DNA from: Adiantum capillus-veneris
Taxonomy: Eukaryota > Streptophyta > Polypodiopsida > Polypodiales > Pteridaceae
Direction of reading: 5' to 3'
NCBI GenBank assembly: GCA_014529385.2
Contig: CM043966.1
Location: 93,755,087-93,819,086, forward strand
DNA length: 64,000 nt
Positions 20,888 through 32,647 of this stretch are shown piece after piece (within the stretch, counting starts at the first letter, position 1; every line of letters starts with the position of its first letter). The notes beneath the pieces are model-generated. The model had not been told where the DNA came from. It saw only the letters and a list, made by a program, of their open reading frames with translations, and ran no database searches. The position numbers and the translations under genes were made by a program.

Positions 20888-21330
20888 CTCTGATACCAAT
20901 TGTAGGGTTAAGGTGGATATGTTAGTGTACCATTCATGGCATAAGCATGTTTGGAGAGGTTAGTGTAGAACTGAGAGAGAAACTATTGTACAATATAATA
21001 TAGAGTATACTTGTAAAATGATAAAGCTTAATATTATTCAGCAGAACCTGCCTCTATATAGGTTTTTACAAGTAGGCAGCCTTTTGACACATGAGCACAA
21101 AAGGTGGTTGCCAATGCACAATACAAGTGGATTTTTCTTTACAAAGGTTGCAAGAGGCTTTTCACATGGCTTGGCACATAAGCCTTTTCTAGGTGGAAGA
21201 GACTGTTCACATAAGAGGTGCAACAAAACCTCGCATCCCAACATGTTTGTGTCTTTGGTAGACCTTTGGTAAGTAGATCAACAAAATGTTGTTGTGTGTG
21301 TGAATCTTGACAAGCTCAATGCACTTAATC
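20888..21330 (-). mobile_element. Copia LTR with primer site and an RNase H end
   Basis: On the minus strand an LTR starts TGTTGGGATGCGAGG (21243) and ends AACCCTACA (20901), followed by ATTGGTATCAGAG, a tRNA-Met primer site (20888-20900). Directly upstream (about 21300-21250) the minus strand reads VDLLTKGLPKTQ, the C-terminal signature of copia RNase H. An LTR flanked by the 3' coding end on one side and a primer site on the other suggests a recombined tandem arrangement. No gag could be read in the interior to the left. Confidence 0.65.
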
Positions 21331-21541
21331 GTTGGAAATATTGTTGTAGGAATGCACGTGAAGATGGAGAAGAAGCTCAAGAGCACACAATAGAGGAGGA
21401 AGTAGTATTCTTGAGTGTTCTAATACAAAGATAAGGCTTTCCCTAGAGTGATATGTATATAAGTCCAGAGAAGAAACCTCCTAATGAGGAGAAAAAGTCT
21501 TCTGATGTGTTCGCACGTATCACTACCATAGTATGGTAACA
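21331..21541 (-). repeat. LTR of the decayed minus-strand copia
   Basis: The minus strand reads GGGGATT then TGTTACCATACTATGGTAG, with later blocks TTAGGAGGTTT and ATCACTCTAGGG. It matches the LTRs at 29728, 43151 and 45517. The far end near 21331-21345 is uncertain. Confidence 0.65.
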
Positions 21542-21559
21542 AATCCCCTTGGGAATGAT

Positions 21560-22324
21560 GCAGTGAACATGAGTTGACACTCATGCATAAGGAAGTGCGA
21601 GATCCTATGCGATCAATCCACAAAGGGAAGTAACCCGGAGATATGCTAAAAGCTTCGAACTTCTCAGAAGACAAACTCTTGGTGAAAAGATTCGCAGGGT
21701 TGTCCTGTGTAGCCACATGTGCCAAGCTAGCCTCTCCTACAAAGAGTCTCTCATTGACATTACGATAATGCATCTTGATGTGATTTATGCAAGTATGAAC
21801 CACTTGATTTCTCACAATTACCAAAGCACCCTTACATTTAGAGAAGATCATGGTGGTAGATTGTTCTCCAACACCAAAGTGAGTCGAACGACGTCTGAGC
21901 CAAACAAACTCAACAATACCTGTGAAGGCCGCTCTTTACTTAGCCTCAACTAGAAGTGGCCACTATAGGATTTTCTTGCTCTACCAAGATATGCGTGAAA
22001 CGAAAACCACTAGTAGACTGCCATATGCCATAACAACTAGCCAATTTGAGTTTGAAAAAGCAGGTAATTGTGGTAGCAATGATTGTTTGTTAGGATAAAA
22101 CAACCCAAGGTATATAGTGTCACTCAAGTAGAAAAGATCCGCTTAACTTTCACTGTGTAGACCCTTGGCTATGCATAAATTTGCTCACCTATGAGAGTGA
22201 ACATCTAGCCTAGTAATGCAAATAGAAATCAGGCAACCAACAACTTGATGATAGATAATAATATCAAAGTAGTTCCCACCATTATGAAGACTAAGATTCA
22301 AACTTGTTTCCATAGTAGTGATAG
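21560..22324 (-). pseudogene. Copia RT end and RNase H remnant
   Basis: METSLNLSLH, NPIVATSS and a LVIVRNQVVHTCINHIKMHY block followed by THVATQDNPANLFTKSLSSEKF-like text correspond to the TPMET, KQPTVATSS and RNase H C-terminal blocks of the neighbouring copia copies. Several frame changes and stops are present. Confidence 0.75.
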
Positions 22325-23366
22325 CCGTTTTTCGGCTTTCCATAATTTCCATAGTAAGCTATCTCACCCTACCAAATTCACCCAAACACTATGGCTATCC
22401 CTACCATTTCACTGTACATAGACGTGTGTGAGTTAGGGGCTTTTCCCATATCTTCTTAAAATCCTCATCTAGCTAGTCACTGGGCTGGTTAAGTCAAAAA
22501 AATAAAAAAAATAAAAAATATTATGGTCCATTTATGTGTAAATATTGCATTGTATATATGGCCTAAATATAGAGATTTTTAATAATTATTTTGGTATATT
22601 TATTTAAATATTTCTACTTAGGTGTGTGTTTTATTAAACCTATGTACACCTTCTTTCATCCTCTTACACCATAAGTATATTTTTTGCCAATATGTACATA
22701 CTCTAACCTTATATTTTTCCTTTGTACAAATCACTCCCACATTTTCACCCTCACCCTCGTGAAAACAAAAAATTGATTTCTACTCATTGGTCACGTTTAT
22801 TATATTATTTACTTGCATACCTTTTCCTCTTTCACCCAAAATAATTCAAAGAGGGACCATATCATATGATTCCAATATCTTTCCATATCCATAACTCCTC
22901 CATATTTTTATTATTATTTTTACTCATTATTCTAACACCATGTGCTCATTGAGCTAAAGTCCATGAATAGTCCATACACTAGTCCCACCATGTATATATT
23001 TCTTTATTCACGAATAATCCTCCTCCATGCATGTGTCAAGGGCAACTTGGATGCTTTGTATTATGATATGACAAAGGAGGGGCTCACTCTTGGATGCATT
23101 GTACAAATTCAACAAAGGAGGGGGCCACTGAAGACTTTTTGTGAAGAAAAAACAGGTCTTTTGGCGGGATTTTTAATATCCATCTCCACTCCGAATTTGG
23201 AGCGGTGGTCAAAAGAGAAAATGTAGCCCACGCTTTGAATAATCACCTCAAATTTTTTCATGATTTTTGGAGCTATCAGCGGTGAGATATGATTTTTTGA
23301 GTGGACCCCAATCTGCCCACTTTTCTCACAAGTAGCCCACAGTCTTCTCTCACCTCTTTCCACACT

Positions 23367-23403
<37 letters not shown>

Positions 23404-24978
23404 TCCTCTCAATCCCTCACTCAAACTTGCACCTTCAATGGTTTCTCTCACCTTCTTCACCATTAACCTCCCCACTTACTCCCATAGCTCTCATATGAGC
23501 TCTCCATGTACATACACCATCTCTATGCCTCTCTCTATTATCTCCAAAGTACAATTCCATCTTACTCCTTATATATATATACATACATTCAGCATGTGTA
23601 CCATGCTTAACCTCTGCAAATCAAGAGATCTCATCAATGGAATTACCATTTTCATCGTGATAATCAACCTTGGCGGCGATGGCGTAAAGAAGGGAAGACG
23701 AAGAAGAAGATCGATAGTCATTTTGAGAACCTACACAAGTAAGTCCAAAACTTCTTCAAGCTTCACCATCACAAGGATTTTATCACTTCATTCAACCATC
23801 TTACTTCAACCATCCACCTCATTCTACCCATTGTAAATGTAACATTAACTTTCTAGTGATTACTAACACTAACCACTAACATATTAACACAAAATAGCAT
23901 TGACCTAACCATAAAAGACACCTCACCTCAAGACATGTACAAAGTAACTCTCTCTCTCTGTCCTTACTTACTTTCACCTTATCTACCATCAATAATGCTC
24001 TCTTTTGAGCCCACACCCATGACTCAAGCAGACAAAGAAGGCCCGCAATTTTTTGATATTCAAAAAATCATAATCCTGATTTGTTAGCTTGTAAATTAGG
24101 ATTTCCAATAATCTTAATGAGGGGTCTCCAACCTATAAATAGGACCCTCTCCTTCTTGTAAAACAACCTCCAACATCTCACATAGCACCCCAACACTCTA
24201 TGCGTGAGGAGAGACTTAGGTGTAGCAACCACTTGTGAGCTTCACTCTTGGTGTGAGAGAAGCCTTCAAGCTACACATTGCAAGTGAGAGAGCGTGAGTT
24301 CCACAAATCTCAAAACCACTATTGTATATGCTCCTTCATCATCAATAAATTGAGGTTTGGTGCATCAAAGGCGTGATTCGACGTTCAAATCTTCGTCCTT
24401 CCATTTGTGCAATACGGTTTGGTGAATTCAAGGTGACTTGTGTATTTTGAGTTTTTATCGGTTGATCTTGATTTTAGAAAGTGTTTTAGTGTGTTTTTCA
24501 TTGCCAGTTTTTTGTCCATTGTAAGAGGGTATTGTGGTGAGAGGTCTCCCACACCCTAAGACAATGTGTGTGTGTTTTGGCAATGTTTAGCAATCACTAA
24601 GCATTGAGTGAGTTTTGTACAAGTTCTACGATAGCATCATAACGAACCATCTCCATTTGCAAGTCACAAATAAGGTATTACGCAAGATCCTTTCCTCTCT
24701 CTCTTCCCTTTGCTCTAGCTCTCTCTGGTCCATTTCATGTGTGTCTTGGTGTGAAGTTGCTTGTGTGTGTTGTGTGGTGCATCTTCTTGGTTGTGCCAAA
24801 ATCTCTCTTGTGTCCTAGTTCGCATACCATAACTAGGTGGTGCCCCTATCTTGTTTGGGTTTGGCTGTGGGTTTGTTGTTTTGTTGTGGTTGTGGTTGCC
24901 CCAGCCCCAATTGAGCAGCACGGGAGCCTTGAGGGGTGTTTAGAGGTCGCCTTTCTTGTTGCCTGCCCCGGACCGCCT
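22325..24978. mobile_element. 2.65-kb insertion of unknown type inside the copia relic
   Basis: The host copia is interrupted here. AGTAGTGATAG (22314-22324) and AGTAGTAATAG (24979-24989) flank it and may be a target duplication with one mismatch. The interior has no coding domain, is AT-rich at the left, and carries a (CA)n tract (23370-23402), a TATA-like CCTATAAATAGG (24132-24143) and, ~210 bp further on, AATAAA, so it may contain a Pol II unit or an LTR-like piece. No clear terminal repeats were seen. The left end starts with a small GCCG-T5-CGGC hairpin. Confidence 0.45.
24132..24143 (+). promoter_or_regulatory. TATA-box-like site
   Basis: CCTATAAATAGG is followed by a pyrimidine-rich stretch typical of plant transcription starts. 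Only an inferred element transcript would depend on it. Confidence 0.35.
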
Positions 24979-26600
24979 CAGTAGTAATAGGCTTGTAATC
25001 TTTAAGATTGAATGTATGCAACAATGTCTTTGTATTTTGTCTCACACAAAGCAATACCTCCATCAATTTGCTTAAATTGTATGCCCAATTCATGATAAAA
25101 AAAGCCCAAACTTGACATCTCAAAAGAGGCATTCATGTCAATCTTAAAATCGAGCACAATGATGAGAAATACGTCATCTATATGCTTGGCACACGAAGAT
25201 CTCTCATTGTACTATTTTGAAACCCATTTGTAATAAAGTAAGCATAAATCTTTTCATGCCAAGTGCGTGGAGCTTCCTTCAAACCATGCAATGCCTTCTT
25301 AAGTCTGCACACCTTGCTTTCCTCTCCTTTTTGAACAAAACCACGAGATTGTGCTACATAAATTCCTCATGAAAATCACCATTCAAAATGGATGATGTGT
25401 AACATCATTTGAGACTTGCATAGGTAATACATGTCCCTCATTAGGATTTACAATCGTACTCCTACTATTAAACTAGGCAACAATATATCATATACATTTG
25501 AAACTTGCATAGGCTACTCATAGGTAACACATGTCCCTCATTAGGATTTACAATCGTACTCCTCCGATTAAACTAAGGCAACAATATATCATATACATTT
25601 TGTGAGCTCATGTCTTTCTCCTTGGTACATGATAACAAGGGTTGAACCGTCTTTCACAGAAACAAGATACACTTTGTTTGCAACTTCTACCCTTTGTTTT
25701 CTGAACCGTAACCACAAAAATACATTTCAAAGCATTATCATCCATTTTTTTGCATTGTTGTTTGGGCAGCAAAGCATAAGCCAATCAACCAAAGATCAAT
25801 GGATGGTTTCTTGAGATGCCAAGACTTATATGGAGTAATAGACTACAATAATTTAGTGGGACACATGTTTAGTAATCCACATCACACATGACTTTGCCTC
25901 AAGCCAAAATACAAGTGACAAAGCTTTGCGTTTGACCATACATTGTGCCCTCTCCATAAGTGACATTTTTTTTCCTCTCAACAATGTCATCTTGGTATAC
26001 GGCACTGTACATTGATGTTTTATTCCTTGACTTGCCACAAATGCATTGAAATCCAAGGTCCAATCTTGGGTGAACAAGCCATCCTTCCTTACCAAAAAAT
26101 ATGCACGCAGAGAAAAAGAAAATAGTACATTCCTTCTTCTTTCCACTGACATCAGTTTTTTTATATGTGACAATTCTTGCCATAGTGAAGCATTTAAGGT
26201 CCTTTTTATCCCAAGACTTACTACGATGTCCATGCAATTTACTGCGCTCCCTTGATCCACATCGAGGGAGACACTTTACTTGCCTTGATCCACAAACTTT
26301 CATTTAATCTCCTAAAAAAGAAAGCTACCTAACACGCCATCAAACATAGCATAACATAGTGTCCCATGACAAAGGTGATGCACATATAGGACACATAGCT
26401 TTCACTTCCTTATTCGAACTTCAAATTTTGAGCTTGTAACTGGCTAAAAATGGCAATGAACTCATTCAAATGAGAAGCAAGTATGCTGTCTTCTTTCATC
26501 CTCAAATCAAAGAGTTTCTTTAGAAGATAGACCTTATTCGCAACAGTTTTCCTCTCATAAGTGCTACACAACCTTGTCCATAAGGATGTAGGAAATGGGG
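24979..26600 (-). pseudogene. Copia gag, integrase and RT remnants
   Basis: Gag: KVYLLKKLFDLRMKEDSILA and LNEFIAIFSQLQAQ (about 26560-26420), then an MCPICASPLSWDT block. Integrase: DFNAFVASQGIKHQCTVPY (about 26055-25995) and LMERAQCMVKRKAL. RT: FKIDMNASFEM and FYHELGIQFKQIDGGIALC (about 25130-25045). The protease is not legible. At the FK-x-DG position this copy keeps CAA (25068-25070, minus), where both plus-strand copia copies have TAG. Confidence 0.8.
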
Positions 26601-27135
26601 GATGATCTTGAGGCTACTTTTCCTAGATACGAGCTCAAGGAGATAACAACTCCATATTAGATAAAGTGGAAAACATCCCAGTCCTAGCTTGAACTAATCT
26701 GGAAGAATAATGCGTCCAGAGCCATTCAAATGGAGGTTGATGTACTGAAGAAACGATGGATACAATGGGCGTGAAACTATTATGTCCATCCTTTTCTCTT
26801 ATTAAGAGGCTTTGTACAACACTTTCCTATTGTGAAGTTTTAAGTACTTTGTATGATATTACTAAATAGGATTGACAAGAACCTATCATCCATGATATAA
26901 ACCAATCCACCTGTTCAAGGTAGCCCTTGAGGATCAGAGCTCAAGAGAGAACTCTAAGAAGGCAATGAAGGAGGCTCTAAGGACAACATCCTATGGAAAC
27001 CACATGTAGAAATTTGGTAGAGCGAGTAGAGAGCAAAGTAACAAGCCACCAACAACAAACACAAACAACCCAATATGGAGAGACGATGCGATCTAGAAAG
27101 ACAAGGAACTTGAGGAGCATGCTCTAAAACTAATC
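26601..27135. other. Intergenic DNA, nothing recognised
   Basis: No domain or terminal repeat was seen on either strand. Confidence 0.4.
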
Positions 27136-27144
27136 ACCCCCCCC

Positions 27145-27228
<84 letters not shown>

Positions 27229-27241
27229 CGCACACACACAC
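27136..27241. repeat. Poly-C plus (CA)n tract
   Basis: About 40 bp almost entirely C is followed by a CA dinucleotide tract. Length is probably unstable and possibly mis-assembled. Confidence 0.95.
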
Positions 27242-27693
27242 ATTGGTGCCTTTTGGAAGCACCTCATCTCATTCTCATCAGTTACCTTTAAATTCATTAC
27301 CCCTATTCAACATCTACTTCATGAATGGATATCCATTTGGATAATGCAGCTCATAGAATACTTATTCTTTGTCACTCTGCTAGAGATTAGTACTTCTTAT
27401 GGTTTTTTCCCTCGAGAAATATGTGTACTTCTAAATGGCAGTGTCATGATGGGTTGCTCCCATAACAATCTCCCCTCCTCTTATACTAGCTGGGTGGATC
27501 TCTCCCTCCTCTTAGAGAGTCTGTACAACACTTGTGACCTCCTAATATCTATGCCACCTCCTCATATGGCTCTTGCTTGGATCTCCTTGAAGTTTACTAC
27601 CTTCACACTAGCATGGATGTTCACTTGGATACAATAGCCTATCTAGATATATTTACACCTTTGGTGGTTGCCTCCTGATATGCAGCATTTACC

Positions 27694-28531
27694 ATGGCTG
27701 ACAACAACACAGATGTGTTCAAGATATTTGCAGGTTGGATGGGAACAATTACCCTATGTGGGCTTATAGGATGCAACACGTTCTTGTGTCAAAGGGCGTC
27801 TGGAATATTGTGTAGGGCATTGATGTATGTCCTGGTTCTGAGGATGTAGGCGATGTTGAGGATGTTGCAGGTCTTGCTGCAAGGATTGCTGCTATTAGAA
27901 TTTTTTTGCCTACGGCAGAACAAGCTCGTTGGGATGTAAAGGATACGCAGGCTCATGCATCGATCGTGTTGTCTGAGAAGCGCACCATTGTTCCTCACAT
28001 TCGTTCAACAAATCTGCAAAACAGGCTTGGGATATTCCAGCAGGCCTTCATGCAAGCCGCAATGAGGCTAAAATTGCTTTGTTGCGTAAAGAGCTGGAGT
28101 CGAAGATTATGCATGAGGAAGATGATATGGACACTTTTCTTGCTGGTGTCAAGGATATCAATGAGCAGCTTATTTCTGCAGGTGAAGTCATTTCAGACAG
28201 CTCCCTTGTGCAGACTGTTCTTGATGCCTTACCAGATTCTTACCAGACTTTTGCTAGTACTTGGAGACTTATGACCCAAGGAAATCCAGAAGTTGTCAAG
28301 TTTGATGCATTATGCACATTGTTGTTGCAAGAGTAACTTTCAAGAAAAAACATGATTAGACAACGTGCAGTTGAACATGCTTTTATTGCTTCTCAAAGAA
28401 AGGGTGGTAACAACAATGCAGCCACTTCTTATGGTTCTGCTGCGAGTGGCAAAACTTTTGTTCCCAATGCTTTTGCTGGCAGCACTTCGTCTGGCAATTC
28501 TAGTGATAAGTGGCAAAAGAAGATGCGTTGA
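27694..28531 (+). pseudogene. Copia-1 gag
   Basis: It starts MADNNTDVFKIFA, then a 10-bp deletion relative to copia-2 breaks the frame. MQHVLVSKGVWNIV, the IMHEEDDMDTFLAGVKDINE block and SLVQTVLDALPDSYQTFAST show the copia UBN2-type gag. It ends at TGA 28529-28531, which replaces the first Cys codon of the zinc knuckle (HYCKANDHLIKRC follows). The same TGA is present in copia-2. Confidence 0.88.
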
Positions 28532-29727
28532 CATTATTGTAAAGCTAATGATCACTTGATCAAGCGGTGTCCTAAGTTGAAGGCCAAAGAGGCTAAGAAG
28601 AAAGAGGGTGGTTCCACTGCAAATGCTGGTTCCACTACAAATGCAGCCATTGTTGAGTCTTCTGTGAAAGGAGACTGTGTTGCTAATGTTGATGCAGAAT
28701 GGGCTTTTAGCGCAGAGTGCACTTATAATCCTACTGTCCATGATGCATGCTTGTCAGTTGCTGCAGATTCACATGTGTGGTATTTCGACAGTGGTGCTAC
28801 AAAGCACATTACCTCACATCGTGAATTGTTTACCTCTCTCGAGTCTGTCCCTCATAGGAATTCAGTCACTTGTGCCAACAATGCCTCTTATCTGGTTCAG
28901 GGAGTTGGAAAGATTGTGCTTACTGTTGCAAATGGCAGTTCCTTCACACTTGTTGATGCACTTTATGTACATGGGATCAAGAAGAATCTCTTGTCTGTAT
29001 CCGCACTTGCTAGACTTGGACTTGTAGTCAAATTTGTGGATGAGAGATGTACAGTTCATGATCTCAGTTTTGGTGATGAAATCGTTGCGTCTAGGCTTTT
29101 GTGTCGTGGGCTGTATAAGTTTACTTTGTATGACAAGTGTGGACAAAATTTTGCATGTTTGCTGCGTTTGCAAAAATCTGATATGGTTGCTTCTTTGCCG
29201 CCTCTTGAAGCACCTGTCAAACATGTTTGTGAAGGCTGTATTTTGGGTAAGATGCAGCGTTTGAAGTTTTTGAAGGATGGTTCACTTCGGGCGACATGCA
29301 GGTTGCAGCTTGTGCATAGTGATGTTTGTGGGCCCATGCAAACTCCGTCCTTGGGCAATTACCTTTACTTCGTGACTTTCATTGATGATTACTCTAGACA
29401 TGCATGGGTATTTCCACTTAAAGCAAAGTCTGAAGTTTTGATGTGCTTCAAACAATTTCCGGCTATGGCTGAAAATGTCTCGAAATGTACTATGGGCACC
29501 CTCCGTTCCGATTGAGGGGGAGAGTATATGTCTCATGATTTCAATGCATTTCTGGCTAGTCGTGGGATAAAACACCAATGTACAGTGCCTTATAAACCTC
29601 AGCAAAATGGTGTTGCTGAGAGGAAAAACAGGTCACTTACGGAAATGGCACAATGTATGTTTGAAAGTCAAGCTTTGCCGCATTATTTTTGGCTTGAGGC
29701 CATCACGTGTGCCACTTATGTACTAAA
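28532..29727 (+). pseudogene. Copia-1 protease and integrase (first part)
   Basis: The protease motif VWYFDSGATKHI retains the catalytic Asp (28787-28789). The GAG-pre-integrase region has lost ~26 codons including the GHLNFA zinc-binding part (compare copia-2 near 31.8 kb). The integrase core shows QLVHSDVCGPMQTPSLGNY (first Asp), GTLRSD (second Asp, followed by TGA at 29513-29515) and PQQNGVAERKNRSL (Glu). It is cut at 29727 by copia-2. Confidence 0.88.
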
Positions 29728-29952
29728 TGTTACCATATACATGTGGTAGTGGTGTGTGAACACACTAGGACCGCCGGGACATTTTTTCCCTCTTTAGGAG
29801 GTTAATTTCCCCGTGCATTGTATATACCCCCATCACTCTAGGGCTATCTATCTTTCCATTGCACACTAAGTAACACACTCTCTATTGTGTGCCTTTAGCT
29901 TCCTTCATCTTCTCCAAGCTGTGTGTGTTTCTCTGCAACCCTAATTCCAACA
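29728..29952 (+). repeat. Copia-2 5' LTR
   Basis: It runs from TGTTACCATATACATG to CTAATTCCAACA and is followed by the primer site TGGTATCAGAGC at 29955-29966. Confidence 0.95.
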
Positions 29953-29954
29953 AT

Positions 29955-29966
29955 TGGTATCAGAGC
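29955..29966 (+). other. Copia-2 primer binding site
   Basis: TGGTATCAGAGC, initiator tRNA-Met type, two bases after the LTR. Confidence 0.93.
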
Positions 29967-30314
29967 AGATTGCGTCCTCCCGGGCTTAGTCGCCAGCTGC
30001 TCCAGCACACGCCTCCTCACTTACTCCGATTTCAGTGAGGTTTGGCAAGCGTTCATCGGTCGATAAATATTTTGGGACAGCTCATAGAGCTGAGTGTGCT
30101 TAGATTTCTGATTCGGGCTTGTTTCGGCCTCCGTTTCCACTACATGCAAGTCTGCACATGCAATTTTGTCATTTTGTGTAAAATTTTTGTCAGTGCTGTT
30201 TTCTGCATAATAGGTGCCTTACAGTCTTCTACGGTTTGTTCTATATAGCACATGTTGTTCCCACTCCGTTTCTCCTCTTTTCCGACGGTTTTCACATCAG
30301 GTGCAACATTTACC

Positions 30315-31151
30315 ATGGCTAACAACAACACATATGTGTTCAAGATGTTTGCTGCTAAGGACAGGTTAGATGGGGACAATTACCCTATGTGGGCTTATAT
30401 GATGCAACACGTTCTTGTGTCAAAGGGCGTCTAGAATATTGTGCAGGGCATTGATGTACGTCCTGGTTCTGAGGATGTACGCGATGTTGAGGATGTTGTA
30501 GGTCTTGCTGCAATTAGAGTTGTTTTGCCTACGACAGAACAAGCTTGTTGGGATGTAAAGGATGCGTAGGCTCATGCATTGATTGCGTTGTCTGTGAAGC
30601 GCACCATTGTTCCTCACATTTGTTCAACAAAATGTGCAGAACAGGCTTGGGATATTTTGGCTTGTCTTTATGCAAGCCACAATGAGGCTAAAATTGCTTT
30701 GTTGCGTAATGAACTGGAGTCGAAGATTATGCATGAGGAAGATGATATGGACACTTTTCTTGCTGGTGTCAAGGATATCAATGAGAAACTTATTCTTGTA
30801 GGTGAAGTCATTTTAGACAGTTCCCTTGTGCAGACTGTCCTTGATGCCTTACCAGATTCTTACCAGACTTTTGCTAGTACTTAGAGACATATGACCCAAG
30901 GAAATCCAGAAGTTGTCAAGTTTGATGCATTATGCACATTGCTGTTGCAAGAGTCACTTTCAAGAAAAAACACGATTAGACAACGTGCAGTTGAACATGC
31001 TTTTATTGCTTCTCAAAGAAAGGGTGGTAACAACAATGCAGCCACTTCTTATGGTTCTGCTGCGAGTGGCAAAACTTTTGTTCCCAATGCTTTTGCTGGC
31101 AGCACTTCGTCTGGCAATTCTAGTGATAAGTGGCAAAAGAAGATGCGTTGA
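30315..31151 (+). pseudogene. Copia-2 gag
   Basis: It starts MANNNTYVFKMFAAKDRLDG and keeps the NYPMWAYMMQHVLVSKGV block. TAG stops replace Trp or Gln codons at about 30432, 30566 and 30881. The middle (AWDILACLYASHNEAKIALL to DALPDSYQTF) and the Gly/Asn/Ser-rich linker are well preserved. It ends at TGA 31149-31151 in place of the first zinc-knuckle Cys, as in copia-1. Confidence 0.9.
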
Positions 31152-32642
31152 CATTATTGTAAAGCTAATGATCACTTGATCAAGCGGTGTCCTAAGTTGA
31201 AGGCCAAAGAGGCTAAGAAGAAAGAGGGTGGTTCCACTGCAAATGCTGGTTCCACTACAAATGCAGCCATTGTTGAGTCTTCCGTAAAAGGAGACTGTAA
31301 TGCTGATGTTGATGCAGAATGGGCTTTTAGTGCAGAGTGCACTTACAATCCTGTTGTCCATGATGCCTACATGTTAGTTGCTATAGATTCACATGTGTGG
31401 TATTTCAATAGTGGTGCTACAAAGCACATTACCTCACATTGTGAATTGTTCACCTCTCTCAAGTCTATCTCTTATGGGAATTCAGTCACTTGTGCCAACA
31501 ATGCCTATTATCCGGTTCAGGGAGTTTGAAAGTTTGTGCTTACTGTTGCAAATGGCAGTTCTTTCACACTTGTTGATACACTTTATGTACCTGGGATCAA
31601 GAAGAATCTTTTGTCTGTATCTGCACTTGCTAGACTTGGACTTGTAGTCAAATTTGTGGATGACAGATGTACAATTCATGATCTCAGTTTTGGTGATGAA
31701 ATCGTTGCATCTGGGCTTTTGTGCCGTGGGCTGTATAAGCTCACTTTGTATGACAAGTGTGGACAAAATTTTGCAAATGCAGTTGCAGATTCAAGGGCTA
31801 GTTTAGATGCAAAACTTTGGAATGCATGTTTTGGTCATCTGAATTTTGCCAGTTTGCTGCGTTTGCAGAAATCTGATATGGTTGCTTCTTTGTCACCTCT
31901 TGAAGCACCTGTCAAACATGTTTGTGAAGGCTGTATTCTAGGTAAAATGCAGCGTTCTAAGTTTCCAAAGGATGGTTCAGTTACGGCCATATGCAGGTTG
32001 CAGCTTGTGCATAGTGATATTTGTGGGCCCATGCAAACTCCGTCCTTGGGCAATTACCTGTACTTCATGACTTTCATTGATGATTACTCCAGGCATGCAT
32101 GGATATTTCCGCTTAAAGAGAAGTCCGTAGTTTTTATGTGCCTCAAACAATTTCAGGCTATGGCTGAAAATGTCTCGAAATGTACTGTGGGCACCCTCCG
32201 TTCAGATAAAGGGGGGGGGGGGGGGGGGGGGGGGGTTATATGTCTCATGAATTTAATGCATTTCTGGCTAGTTGTGGGATTAAACACCAATGTACAATGC
32301 CTTATACGCCTCAGCAAAATGGTGTTGCTGAGAGGAAAAACAGGTCACTTACGAAAATGGCACGATGTATGGTCAAAAGTCAAGCTTTGCCGCATTCTTT
32401 TGGCTTGAGGCCATCATGTGTGCCACTTATGTACTAAATAGGTGTCCTATGAAAGATTTGCATTGGTGCCACAAACACAACGCAGAAAATTGGTTGATAA
32501 GGCTGTCAAATGGATTTGTGTTGGTTATAGTGCTGAAAGCAAAGGTTACAGGTTGTATCATCCGCAAACAAAGCGTATTTTGGTTTCACGGGATGTAGTG
32601 TTTGTGGAAGATTCTGTTCAGCCCTTGTTGTCATGTACCAGA
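31152..32642 (+). pseudogene. Copia-2 protease and integrase (first part)
   Basis: The protease reads VWYFNSGATKHI: the catalytic Asp codon is now AAT (31407-31409). A stop follows at about 31527. The pre-integrase domain is intact (LWNACFGHLNFASLLRLQ, CEGCILGKMQ), as is the first Asp (LVHSDICGPM). A run of 25 G at 32211-32235 replaces about five in the normal RSDKGGEY site and shifts the frame; PQQNGVAERKNRSL is legible afterwards. Coding stops at 32647 where gypsy-2 is inserted. Confidence 0.9.
32211..32235. repeat. Poly-G run (25 bp) in copia-2 integrase
   Basis: Homologous copies have about five G at this place. The run separates the second catalytic Asp from the rest of the core. Confidence 0.95.
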
Positions 32643-32647
32643 GACAG

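Larger units (their letters stand above)
21331..26600 (-). mobile_element. Decayed Ty1/copia element split by a 2.65-kb insertion
   Basis: Pieces in minus-strand order are gag (26600-26310), zinc knuckle (~26215-26150), integrase (26060-25860), integrase C-terminus (~25850-25600), RT (25440-24979), an unrelated insertion (22325-24978), the rest of RT/RNase H (22324-21560), and an LTR starting TGTTACCAT at 21541. Residues resume at the insertion almost where they stopped (KPITT / ITTMETSL). It is related to the copia elements at 27.7-45.7 kb but far more decayed. Confidence 0.8.

Noticed and set aside
27344-27637. Plus-strand 97-codon frame before copia-1
   Set aside because: No recognisable domain and no similarity to the leader of copia-2; probably chance.
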